Source: Bettongia penicillata ogilbyi (lineage: Eukaryota; Chordata; Mammalia; Diprotodontia; Potoroidae). From it: DNA of 64,000 nucleotides. The stretch is taken from assembly GCA_023548195.1 (NCBI GenBank), contig JAJHZJ010000014.1, positions 13,492,718 through 13,556,717 on the forward strand, in the 5' to 3' direction. Within the stretch, counting starts at the first letter, position 1. Every line of letters begins with the position of its first letter. The notes under the pieces were generated by a model. The model had not been told where the DNA came from and searched no databases. It worked only from the letters and a program-made list of their open reading frames with translations. The translations under genes were made by a program, and so were the position numbers. Positions 54,480 through 64,000 of this stretch are shown piece after piece.

Positions 54480-54600
54480 ATTGATTTATTAAGCTATTTA
54501 TTTTTCTGTGTATCAGGCTGTATTGTGCTAAGTGCTTTACAAATATTCTATCATTTTAATCTCATAGCAACCCCATGAAATGCGTGCTCCCTGACTCAAG
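54480..54600 (-). mobile_element. MIR-type fragment, antisense
   Basis: TGATTTATTAAGCTATTTATTTTTCTGTGTATCAGGC and GTGCTTTACAAATATTCTATCATTTTAATCTCATAGCAACC. Confidence 0.6.
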
Positions 54601-54734
54601 TTTCTCCCCTTTCCAATACATTCTTCGCACTGCTATTAAATTTGTACATAAAAATGCTTATTTTATATGGTGTTAAATTCAGAATTAAAGAAAAAAACAG
54701 ATTTGGAATCATACCATAAAGAACAGGAACATTT

Positions 54735-54920
54735 TGGATTGGCCTACCCTCCCTACCATAGATTTAATTACCATCTCTATGCTGATGATTTTCAAATCTA
54801 TCTCTTCCTTAACCTCTCTGCTGACCTCCAATCTTGCATCTCCAACTCACTTTCAGATAGTGGGCCTATTTCTCACAACCGCATCACCATTTTTAGTTAT
54901 TTTTGTCAGTTTCAGTAAAT
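54735..54920 (+). mobile_element. L2 LINE RT box fragment, sense
   Basis: The frame 54667-54918 contains FNYHLYADDFQIYLF, the intact YADD polymerase box (54778-54789), and CISNSLSD downstream. It is a short piece only, with no other RT motif preserved around it. Confidence 0.85.
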
Positions 54921-54924
54921 GACG

Positions 54925-56410
54925 TGAAACATCAGGGTTTCATGTGTATTTCTTTTTTGATATGTATTTCTCTTATTAGTGATTTGAAACATTCTTTCAT
55001 ATGGTTGTTAATAGTTTGTAATTTCTTCATTTGAGAACTGCTTGTACATATGCATTATTTGACAACTTAATCATTGGGGAATGGCTTTTGGTAATACACA
55101 CACAAATCTGTTAATTGCTTATGTATCTTGGATCCCAAGAATTGGTGTCCAAGTTGGATACCAATTTGATACAAATATTATTTTCCTCAATCTACCACCT
55201 CCCTACTTTTCCTAGGTGCATTAATTTTGTTGCTGTAAAAGCTTTTTAATCTCTAGGAATAAAGGTTAATTAATTTATCTTAGAATCCTTTGTTTAAAAA
55301 TACATTTCCTATTCAAAACTGTGAAAGGTATATAATCTACTCTTCTAATTTTTTTTATAGTATAGTCTTTAATATTAATGTCATATATCCATTTAGAATC
55401 ATTGTGGAATAATAATAATTATAACTAGCATTTATATAATGCTTCAAGATTTGTAAATCACTTTACATATTTTAAAATAATTTTGTCCTCTCAACAACCA
55501 TGTAAGATAGATGCTATTATTATCCTTATTTTATAAATGAGGAAAGTGAAGCACATAGAGGGTTAAATGACTTGTCTAGGGTTACACAACCAGTAAATGT
55601 CAGAGGTTGAAGTTGACCTCAGGTCTTTCTGACTCCAAATTCCACACCATATAAGCTTTACTACCTAGGAATATGGTATAAAGTGTTGGTCTAAGTCTAA
55701 TTTCTGTCAAGCTGCTTTCTATTTTCCCCAGCAGTTTTTATCAAATAGGGAGTTCCTTCCTAAGTATTTGATGTTTTCTAGTTTATTGAACACTATGTTG
55801 TTGAGTTCCATTCTCCCTAGTCTAGTTTGTTCCATTGATCTACCTCTTCATGTTTTGACCGATACCAAATGGTTTTGATGACTGCTGTCTGAGGTCTGAA
55901 TGTAGTTTGAGGTCTGAAAGTTCTATTCTTACTTCCTCCCCTTTATTATTTCCCTTTTAGTATTATATCTTTTCTTTTTCCAAATGAATTTTGTTGCCAT
56001 TTTATTGAGTTTTATGTATTCTTTTGAAAATGTGATTGTCATAATACTAAACGTGTTAGTTAATTTTGGTAGTTTTGTCCTTTTTACTATAGTGACACAC
56101 TCTAGCCATGCACACTAATTATTCCTTTAGATAGTTAAGTTCTTTGTATTTTTAGGGAGCACCTTGTAATGGAATTTATACAAGTATTTTGTGGGCTTTG
56201 GTGGATTGATCCTCAAATATTTTATGCATTTTGTAGTTATTTGGAATGGGATTTCACTTTCTGTTATTGCCTCTTCAATTTTTAAATTATTATATGGAAA
56301 TGCATTTGAGTTTTGAGGTCTTATTTTATAGACTAGAACTTTGCTAAAGTCATTGTCTCAATATCTTTGTTGAAACTCTAGGATTTGGATTTTCTGCTTT
56401 CTATTTGAAA
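54925..56410 (-). mobile_element. L1 LINE, ORF2, antisense (split by a SINE)
   Basis: CTCTTATTAGTGATTTGAAACATTCTTTCATATGG and TTAATCATTGGGGAATGGC open the element. After the SINE at 55408-55672 it resumes with GGTATAAAGTGTTGGTCTAAGTC. It then continues through the RT part (GCATTTTGTAGTTATTTGGAATGGGATTTC, 56225-56254) to about 56400. Confidence 0.75.
55408..55672 (-). mobile_element. CORE-SINE, antisense, inserted in L1
   Basis: AATTATAACTAGCATTTATATAATGC, CTCTCAACAACCATGTAAGATAGATGC, ATTTTATAAATGAGGAAAGTGAAGC and GGTTACACAACCAGTAAATGTCAGAGG: antisense MIR/CORE-SINE order. The two flanks rejoin into continuous antisense L1. Confidence 0.8.
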
Positions 56411-58260
56411 TATATTTTTATTGATTTTTAAAAAATATATCATCATGGTTTTCCTGGTCTCCTTCCTCCCCTTCCCAAGTAGCTATCTCATATAACAAAT
56501 GATCTTCTTTAAAGATGGAAAAAATAGTTTGAAAATATGTGCAATATGTAATACTTGTGGACCTCTCACCTCCATGATTGTGGGTTGTTCTTTCATGTCT
56601 CTTCATTCGAGTCATTCCTGATCTTTGTAATTTTGCTACAAATTGTTGATTATTTTGTGTGGTTGTTCTTTTAATTTACACTGTTGTGGTTATTGTGTAT
56701 ATATTTTCCTTGACTCTGTTTACTTCATTCTGCATCATTTCATGTAGACATTCTTTTCTATATTCATCATTTTCATAATTTCTTATAGCATAGATTTAAT
56801 ATTCCATCACATGTACATATTACAATTTACTTGGCCATTCTCCAAACAATGGACATCTATTTTGTTTCCAATTCTTTCCTATCACAAAAAGTACTCATAC
56901 AAATATTTTAGTGTGTATGGGGACTTTATTCTTACCTTATGATTTCCTTGGGGTATGTGCGCTCATCCTTCGTTGCCAAAGAAGACCATGCCATCAGAGA
57001 AATAATGACATGACTTGCACTTGACTTTGTTTTTTGAGTGAGGGAGGGCTGTGCAGTTCACCAACCTTACTTCTCCAGAACCATCTAAATCCAGTGACCA
57101 AATATTCATCAGGATGAGTGGAGATGACCCAGGATGAGGCAATTGGGGTTAAATGACTTGCCCAACGTCACACAGCTAGTGAGTGTCAAATGTCTGAGGT
57201 GAGATTTAAACTCAGGTTCTTCTGACTCCTGCACTGGTGCTCTATCCACTGCACCACCTAGCTGCCCCCTCTTGGGGTATAAACCCAATAATGGAGCCTC
57301 CGGGTCAAAAGGTAAGGACATTTTAATCATTTTATTTACATAATGCCAAGTTGCTTTCCAAAATGGTTGTACCATATCACTGCTTCATCAGTAGAGCGTA
57401 TTAATGGTCTACCACCCCACAACTTGGCCAATGTTGCAAGTTTTGTCAGTTTTGCCAATTTGCAGGGCATGAGATTGAAAACTCAGGATTTATTTATTTT
57501 TCTCTTAGTATTGGTGATTTGGCATTCTTTCATGTGGTTGGGGATACTGTATAATTATTTTTTTTGAAAATTGTTTATATCTTTTGACCACATTGAGGAA
57601 TGCCACATTAGCTTTACATATACTACTTAATTGTTTATAAACCTTGGGTATCCAGCCCTTATCAGAGAAATTTGCTTCAAATTTTTTTTCCCATTTGACT
57701 GCTTCCTTTCCTATCTGAGGAACATTGATTTTGTCTGTGCAGAAGCTTTTAAGATTCATGTAATCAAAGTTATCTATTTAATCTTTTAATTACCTCTATA
57801 TCTTGGTTTGGTTAAAAATGTCTCTCATATTCATAGCTATTATACAGCAATATAATCTGCCTCTCTCTTTCTCTCTCTCTCTCAGATAGTATGATCTTTA
57901 ATATTAAGGTTACATATCCATTTACAATGAATTATGGAATATGGTGCAAGGTGTCACTTTGAACCTAATTTATGCCAGGCTGATTTCTAGTTTTCCCCGT
58001 AGATATGATTTTCCCCTTGATGACTGCTTTAGCTGCATCCCAGAAATTTTGGTTTGTTTTTTCATCATTATCATTTTCTTTCACATAGTTACTCATTGTT
58101 TCTATGACTTGTTCTTTGACATTCTCATTATCTAGGATTTCAATGTTAAATCTCCATTTGGGTCTGTCTCCTGGTTTTGGTCCTTGAACCAATCACTGTT
58201 TTTTATTGTATTTTGTAAAAGTTCTGTGTTTTGCTTGGAAATATGAGTGTTCTTTTGCAG
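56411..58260 (-). mobile_element. L1 LINE, 3' UTR and ORF2, antisense (split by a SINE)
   Basis: The 3' tail is at 56411-56470. ORF2 end landmarks are at 56720-56760 (CATTCTGCATCATTTCATGTAG) and 56830-56885. After the SINE it resumes at 57271 with CTTGGGGTATAAACCC. It continues through 57700-57770 (minus-strand FCTDKINVPQIGKEAVKWE) into the ORF2 linker region at 58020-58190 (GCTGCATCCCAGAAATTTTGG). Confidence 0.8.
56957..57270 (-). mobile_element. Marsupial SINE with tRNA-like head and RTE-type tail, antisense
   Basis: Read on the minus strand: GGGGGCAGCTAGGTGGTGCAG head with GTGGATAGAGCAC (57268-57230), core CACTAGCTGTGTGACG, then a 3' part ending CTTTGGCAACGAAGGATGAG that resembles the RTE 3' end. 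The 10-bp target duplication CTTGGGGTAT lies at 56947-56956 and 57271-57280. The element is 314 bp long. Confidence 0.85.
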
Positions 58261-59335
58261 TTCTATTTAGAAATTTCTTTCCTTTACTCTCTTCACAATG
58301 CATCCTGTTTTTATTCTAGATGCTCATCTTTTATTCTATATGAGCATCACCTATACTCTTATTCTTTGCATTCTTCATTAATCAAAACTTCTAGAGGTAT
58401 CTATTCTGGATTTTTCCTTCTAAGCACTTTCTACCATTGCTTTGTAAAAGTTGATCCCTGTTGCCCCCTTTTTTATTGTGCCTCAATCCCATAAATGTCA
58501 ATTTCTGTACTTCTTACAGAGAGGACACTATCCCATGGCAAGACTGCCCCTCTCCCCCCAGTACACACATCCCTAATTATGTAGCCCACCCTTGACTTAT
58601 ATCGTCTCCCCCCCCATCTTCTTTTCCCATTTGCCTCAAAATTTCCTTCCTGAGTCAATGCCCTCCTACTCTCCCAGGCCCCAGTTGCCCCCGGAAACTC
58701 TCAGCTCCTCCCCTGCCCCTGCCAAGGCAAGATGAGTAGTCTTTTCAGGCACCAAATCCTGCAGACAACATTCAGCACATGATCCTCATCTCCTTTCACA
58801 GAATATCTCTCTTTTCCGAAAGAAGCATTCTTTAGTGGCACCTTCTCTCTCCAACAAACAAGGTCTCTCTCCCCTCCTCCCCCTTTTTAATCTTTCTCCT
58901 TTCCACCTAACTCATTGGCCAGCAGGCTTTTCTCTTTCTGAGAGACCATAGGAGCCACCTTGTCCTCATTGTAGCCCTCAACTTGAACAAAACACATCAC
59001 ACACTTCTCTTTCCTTCTCTTCCTTTTCCTCTTCACCCTTCAATGCACTAACCCATTTTGTAATTTAATCCTACAAAACAAACAAACAACTGATTCACCT
59101 GTAGGTGGAGTGCTGCAAGGTTCTTTCCATACTGCCCAAGGCATGCCTTTACATCATCACTTCAGTGTTACTTCTGCTTTTGCCCCTTATTCCATGTGTA
59201 CATTTTGAATTATGATTTGAATATTGGTTAAAAAATCCTGTATCGTCTCTGCTGTCACTCTGTTGCTTTCCTTGACTGCTGCATTTGTTCACCTCTCCTG
59301 CTTTTCTGTTGTCTGTATTGTTTTGAGAAACAAGT
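58261..59335. other. Pyrimidine-rich unassigned sequence, partly repeated at 59891-60360
   Basis: CT-rich with poly-C runs (58550-58560, 58607-58616). 59058-59130 (TTGTAATTTAATCCTACAAAAC...CCTGTAGGTGGAGTGCTGCAAGGTT) recurs in diverged form at 60176-60240. It may be antisense L1 5' UTR or another retroelement leader; not resolved. The small frames here have no domain. Confidence 0.4.
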
Positions 59336-59339
59336 ATGA

Positions 59340-59890
59340 AGGACTATAGACCAGTATTATTAATGTATGTCTATAGAGTCAAAATTTTTAAATAAAGTCC
59401 TATCAGATATACACTAGTTATTGATCTAAGAAATCATTCAACATGAATAATGTGGATTTATGCCAGAGATGCAAGTATGGCTTAAAATTAGAAAAAAAAT
59501 TGACAATATTAATCAACAAAAATATCTCAAACCACATGATTATCTCAGTATGTGAAGAAAAAAAACCTTTGATAAAGTATAAGCACTTATGCTAAAAACC
59601 CAACAAAGTATAGGTATAGGATAATCTTTCTAATTATCACAAAAATTGTTTAAAAACATAAGCATCATGGGAATATACTAGAACCTTTTCTAATACATAG
59701 AATAAAGGAGGGATACTCATTTTCTCCTCTATTATTTGATATATTTTTGGAAATATCAGTAATAGTAATAAGACAAAAGAAAGAAATTTAATTCATAAAT
59801 GTCGGCAAAGAGAGGATGAAATTATCCCTATGTGCTAATGACATGATATGATGGTTTACCTGGAAAACCCTGGGAGAAACACTTCCAGGT
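59340..59890 (+). mobile_element. L1 LINE RT core, sense
   Basis: ATGTGGATTTATGCCAGAGATGCAAG at 59450-59475, then a reading with SPLLFDIFLEISVIVIRQ near 59725-59780. The polymerase box reads CAND instead of FADD, near 59835-59850. It covers roughly RT motifs from the fingers to the palm, with many stops. It ends at about 59890 within YLENP-type sequence. Confidence 0.8.
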
Positions 59891-60400
59891 CAAAGAGGGG
59901 TAGCTATTTTTTCTGATTTTCACAATCTCTCAAACTTCCCCCAAACAGAAATTATTCACCGGATATAAAGCAATATCAGCTGTCTCCATGGTTAAGGACA
60001 CTAGGAAAGAGTTCTGTATTGGGACTCTTCTTGCTAGTGAAAGGAGATTTCTCTTTCCTTTTCCCTATTGCTTTTTCACCCATTTTCTTGTAGATCCTCT
60101 TCTTTTTGAGTGACTACTGGAGATAATTTTTCCTTTAATGTTAACCTTGGACTTGATTATGATTCCCTTCTCATTCTGTAATTTAGTCGTACAAAAAAAC
60201 ATAGATTCCCTTGTAGGCAAGGTGTTGTGAGGTTTAGTCCATGATATTTCAGGCCTGTTCCTCTACCATCTCTTTTGTTAGAGTTTCATTTGTTTCCTTG
60301 TGTATTTTTGGAACAAAATACCTTAGTGGTTTCTCTATTGCTGTTTTCTTCTTGTTAACCTCATTGGTGTCTTTCATATATATATATATATAGTTTAAAA
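59891..60400. other. Pyrimidine-rich sequence similar to 58740-59330
   Basis: CTGTAATTTAGTCGTACAAAAAAAC...CTTGTAGGCAAGGTGTTGTGAGGTTTAGTCCAT parallels 59058-59140. A (TA) run lies at 60379-60392. Confidence 0.4.
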
Positions 60401-60789
60401 GTTAATTTGAAGAAATAGTGGCTTATTTTGTGAATTATTAAGAATAAGCATCCAAAATTTTAATTGGTTATGGTATTATATACTTAAGGCATTATAATGA
60501 TATTATAATATTAAATTTAACTTAATGCAGGACATATCAGAAATTCTAAGAATATCAGAAGCAGTTAATTGCTCAGAACGTTGAGGATATATTAATAATA
60601 TTAAGACTTAAAGATTTAAAAATTAATATTTTAGTGGAAGATGTTTTATATTATAATAAAGCATTCTAAAATTGCTTCTTTGCCTTTATTTCCTTTTTAA
60701 TGTTTATTTTTGTGTATTTTTATAATGTAACATATTAGTAGTAGGACATTACAATTTTTTACTAACAGGGTTTCAGTCAAAATAGTTTG
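60401..60789. other. No feature recognised
   Basis: Very AT-rich; nothing supportable. Confidence 0.4.
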
Positions 60790-60908
60790 GATAAATGTTC
60801 TGTGAGGGCAGTGACTATCTTTTGCCTCATTTTGTAACCACAGTGCTTATTATGCACAGTGCCTGGCACTTAGTAGATGCTTAATAAATGTTTATTGATT
60901 GAATGAAT
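60790..60908 (+). mobile_element. L2/MIR 3' end, sense
   Basis: GTGAGGGCAGTGACTATCTTTTGCC, then CAGTGCCTGGCACTTAGTAGATGCTTAATAAATGTTTATTGATTGAATG. Confidence 0.85.
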
Positions 60909-61149
60909 ATTGGTTTAGGGGACTGAGAATTTCAGTATGGTCACATGTGCAACGTTATGACTACTCTAAGCCCAGTTGCTTACAATAGCTGAAAGTGAGC
61001 AGAAATCTGCCTCCTTTGTACATTATATCCATCCCTTCTAGTCTTCTCTCTGAAGCAACAGAGAATGAGAAAGTATGTTTCCAAATCCAAATTTACTATT
61101 TTCGAGGTTTCAAAGATAGCGACTGAGGTGTCTAGTCTAGATGGTAAAG
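60909..61149. other. No feature recognised
   Basis: Short single-copy interval. Confidence 0.4.
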
Positions 61150-61340
61150 TGGAAGGAGCATGATGTTTGTTATTGTTATTTGTACATCCTTCATTTTGAG
61201 AAGCAGACCAATGATCCAATGATATCACAATGCTGGAGTCAGGGTCCCACGGTGTGTGTGGCTGTGGCTGATCATCAATCAGTTCATGACCACACAACAG
61301 GTGCAAGTGATCTGTTAGAACATTTAGGGTGGAAGTAGCT
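61150..61340 (-). mobile_element. RTE 3' end-like fragment, antisense
   Basis: TTATTTGTACATCCTTCATTTTGAGAAGCAGACCAATGATCC, then GATATCACAATGCTGGAGTC and GGTGTGTGTGGCTGTGGCTGATCA. It is similar in order to the RTE tail at 48075-48150 but strongly diverged. Confidence 0.5.
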
Positions 61341-61364
61341 CTGGATTTGCTCAGCTCACTTGCC

Positions 61365-61515
61365 TTAACCTAAGTTAGAATCCTGGCTCCAACCATAGGC
61401 AAATTACGAAAGCTTTCTCATAATAGCTCCTACAATATAGGTAATTGTGAAGACTGAGATAATACAAGTAAAGTGCTTTGCATTTACAGAGTGCTTTAAA
61501 TATAACAACAAATGT
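61365..61515 (+). mobile_element. MIR fragment, sense
   Basis: AGAATCCTGGCTCCAACCATAGGCAAATTACGAAAGC and GTAATTGTGAAGACTGAGATAATACAAGTAAAGTGCTTTG. Confidence 0.65.
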
Positions 61516-62424
61516 GGTCTTTATGCTGCCACAGTATACTCGGTCCACAGCTTTTGAAGGTGGGAGGGAAAGAGACACTCAGCTTGACTTTGACTACCCA
61601 TTCCTGCACTTATACCTACCTTATCCTGCTATGGGAGACAAGATCTCCCAACTTTGTTTTTCTCCACCATGCAGAGGACTTTGTAAATCCCACCTAAGAT
61701 CACCTCCATGGAGTCCTGGGAGAGGAAGCCACTCTGTAGCCATGGCAGGTTTCTGGGGACAGCTGAAACAAAATCATACCAAAGCAGTTATCTGAGATCC
61801 TTGGGCTGAGCTCAGGTCCTGCTAGAGGACACATTCCCTAGGAGCCTAAGTCAGACCCAACCCAAGGTAAGGTCAATACGAGGGACTGAGGCAGCTCAAG
61901 GATTCCCTTCCTCACCTCCCGCCCCCCCAGTTCCAGTGGTGGGGTGGTAATGGCAAGTGAGGTGGGGAGAATGAAGCTCACTTGGTCACATCCCAGTTAA
62001 TCATTCTGCTGTTGCTAGGAGTGAAGTCATTTTTATGGAGCTGAGCTTGTTGAAAGCATAGCTATGGAAACCAACTGTCTTAGCTCCAAATCAGGAGTTT
62101 TTTCTGCTAGACTGTATTGTACTACTAGCCTTTGGCACAATCCTTTGTCTTGGCACCACCTTTATACCATATAATACAGGACAATTGTCTGCCTTAAGAC
62201 AATTAATTAATTTAATAAATTAACTTAAATTAATTTAAGTTTTTTCAGTCACTTCCATTTGCCATACAACATATTCCATATAAAAGAGTAACATTTATTG
62301 TTTGTGTAGGTTTTTCATAATTATTTAGTTGTATTCTTCATATTTAATTTTTAGAACCTATGATGAGTGGGATCTTCCACAGGGCCTTGTCTAGGTGTAA
62401 GAATGGTACTGTGTAAACAGCAAT
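61516..62424. other. No feature recognised
   Basis: Mixed-composition, apparently single-copy DNA. The frame 61478-61795 is open for 105 codons but shows no domain, splice context or codon pattern I would trust. A short AATTAATTTAA-type palindromic patch lies at 62201-62242. Confidence 0.4.
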
Positions 62425-62470
62425 CATGAGAGAGAGAGACAGAGAGAGAGAGAACAGAGAGAGAGAGGTT
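62425..62470. repeat. (GA)n microsatellite
   Basis: GAGAGAGAGAGACAGAGAGAGAGAGAACAGAGAGAGAGAG. Confidence 0.95.
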
Positions 62471-64000
62471 GGTCATAGCTTAGAGTTATGAGGTGAGAGT
62501 AGAAATTGATGCAGGATATTTGGCAAAATTCTGGTTGATCTCTCAATGTCAAATGTAAAAATCTCCAAAACCTTCCTTCAGTTCGGTTAGATGATTTTAC
62601 AATCCTACAGATCTTTCTTGGTTTGCATTCTTTCATTGTTAGGGTCCCTCGTGCCATTCCTCAAACACTAGTTTTGTCCATATACAATTATATGACTACT
62701 GAGTGCTTATTCAGCTACACTGTCATTTTTATAAAGGCATTCTATACCTAACTGTTGTTTACTCAGTCACACACAGATATAACTTCCTTAAAGCTGAGAG
62801 GAAGATTCTTTCAGTAGGCTTCCTCCTAGGAAATTGGGTGATAATGACCATTAGCAATACAAAGTCATTCAGTCCCAGGAACAGCAAAGTTTTTAAAAGC
62901 AAGTTCTTCGGTATTTGTTCTTTTCTAATGAGGACAATATTTCAATTCCCTACACAAACAATAAATGGGGCAGGAGATGAAGAGGGACCACTGAAGAGAG
63001 AAAAAAAACATTCTGAGATGTAGGAGAATCAGGAGAGTGCAGTGGTGTGAGAGAATTTCAAGGAAATTTACTGAAGCAATATATTTCCATTTTAACTGGC
63101 CTGCAGTTCCTAGCCAAAATGGAATAACTAACCATGGTGCTTTATTTCATCATGGGAGGTAGAGTCAGATGTTTTGGGGCCAAAGGGCCTTCTTAGTGCA
63201 TTTAAAATTAAAACATGGAGATAATTCTATCTAGAACTCATCTTAATGTCCCCTTCTCTTCCCAATGTTTCACAGACTTGTTTTCTTTTGAACTTTTAAT
63301 GTTAAGTGTACTTTTAAAAATAAAACAGAATTTTGTCTTTCTTTTTTATTGCAATAAATTTTCTCCCTTCTCACTTTTACTTTCATGTTTCTTTCATGCT
63401 AATGGCTTATCTTTAACTGTTGTATAGTTTAATAGAGTGATGCCTTTTCATTACCAAAAATCTAATCATTCAAATACACAAAAAGACATTAACTCTTGCA
63501 AAACACCTAACGTAACAATTCTGATGATAAAATAGAGGAATTAAGTATATATACATATATGTATATATTTTTTTTAGTATTGCGAATTTTTTAGCATAGG
63601 CTTTTGTAAAATGACTAAATTTAGCTGACAATCTGGGGATTGAAAGAATGCTATCAATATAAATTTTGTTTGGTTTCAAAAGCAATGTTTCATTACCATT
63701 TTTTAAACTTATATTCACTAGACTTAACAATGAACCGAAATAATATTTAGGAGCTAATTAAATATTAATTTAACATTTTCAGCTAAAAGGTAAAATTTGA
63801 ATGAAATAAATTGCATATATAACACAAAGAAAAATCACCATTTAAAATTGGGAATAATATATTAGCTGAAGTACTAAGAAAGTATATTGCTAAGTTTGCA
63901 TAAGAGAAAATCCAACTACAGATACATTTTAAAAAATTAACACAAAGTTATATTTCTGCTTTTGCTAATATTATTGGGATACTTGACAATGAGACTAAGG
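62471..64000. other. No feature recognised
   Basis: AT-rich, apparently single-copy DNA to the window end. The frame 62703-63023 (106 codons) has no recognised domain. 63019-63070 (GAGAATCAGGAGAGTGCAGTGGTGTGAGAG) faintly resembles antisense L2. Confidence 0.4.

Noticed and set aside
54667..54918. Open frame with an intact YADD reverse-transcriptase box
   Set aside because: Only a ~185-bp L2 fragment; no other RT motifs remain, so it is not a functional enzyme.

Overview
The window is mammalian, almost certainly marsupial, nuclear DNA. It is AT-rich and gene-poor, and nearly all recognisable sequence is interspersed repeats. The marsupial call rests on a tRNA-headed CORE-SINE (GGTAGCTAGGTGGCGC... 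head, 34598-34856), L1 and HAL1-like 5' and 3' ends of marsupial type, RTE-clade LINEs, and SINEs whose tails match the RTE 3' end. There are no bacterial operons, CRISPR arrays, rRNAs or free tRNA genes. Family names come from remembered motifs and reading of the translations; no database search was run.

Layout. 1-2045: an array of ~330-bp units that switches strand at about 1029. 2.1-6.9 kb: an L2 fragment, LTR-like sequence and one fairly convincing LTR with a polypurine tract. 7.0-14.7 kb: antisense L1, two SINEs, then a sense L1 split by an RTE LINE whose 5' part is inverted; the insertion has a 13-bp target-site duplication. 15.0-18.4 kb: a TA-flanked terminal-inverted-repeat element, L2 and LTR-like sequence. 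18.7-26.5 kb: a possible minus-strand transcription unit, with a CpG island and strong splice donor near 26.1 kb and an acceptor, stop and AATAAA cluster near 18.7-18.95 kb. Its interval contains a decayed endogenous retrovirus pol region. 26.9-33.5 kb: L2, then an ORF1-only (HAL1-like) element inside an L1, then an internally deleted L1. 33.7-40.5 kb: L1, L2 and SINE fragments and a decayed BED-finger hAT transposase gene on the minus strand. 40.5-47 kb: stacked L1s, one with a 13-bp target-site duplication. 47-64 kb: a GGAA microsatellite, many L2 fragments, antisense L1s carrying SINE insertions, and several stretches with nothing recognisable.

No intact protein-coding gene is supported. 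The long open frames are LINE, retroviral, transposase or microsatellite fragments. The best evidence for host function is the CpG island (25885-26545) and the gene-like splice and polyadenylation signals on the minus strand. I found no convincing new multi-gene system. The most informative structures are the readable nested insertions, the strand-switching 330-bp array and the orphan CpG-island transcript candidate.
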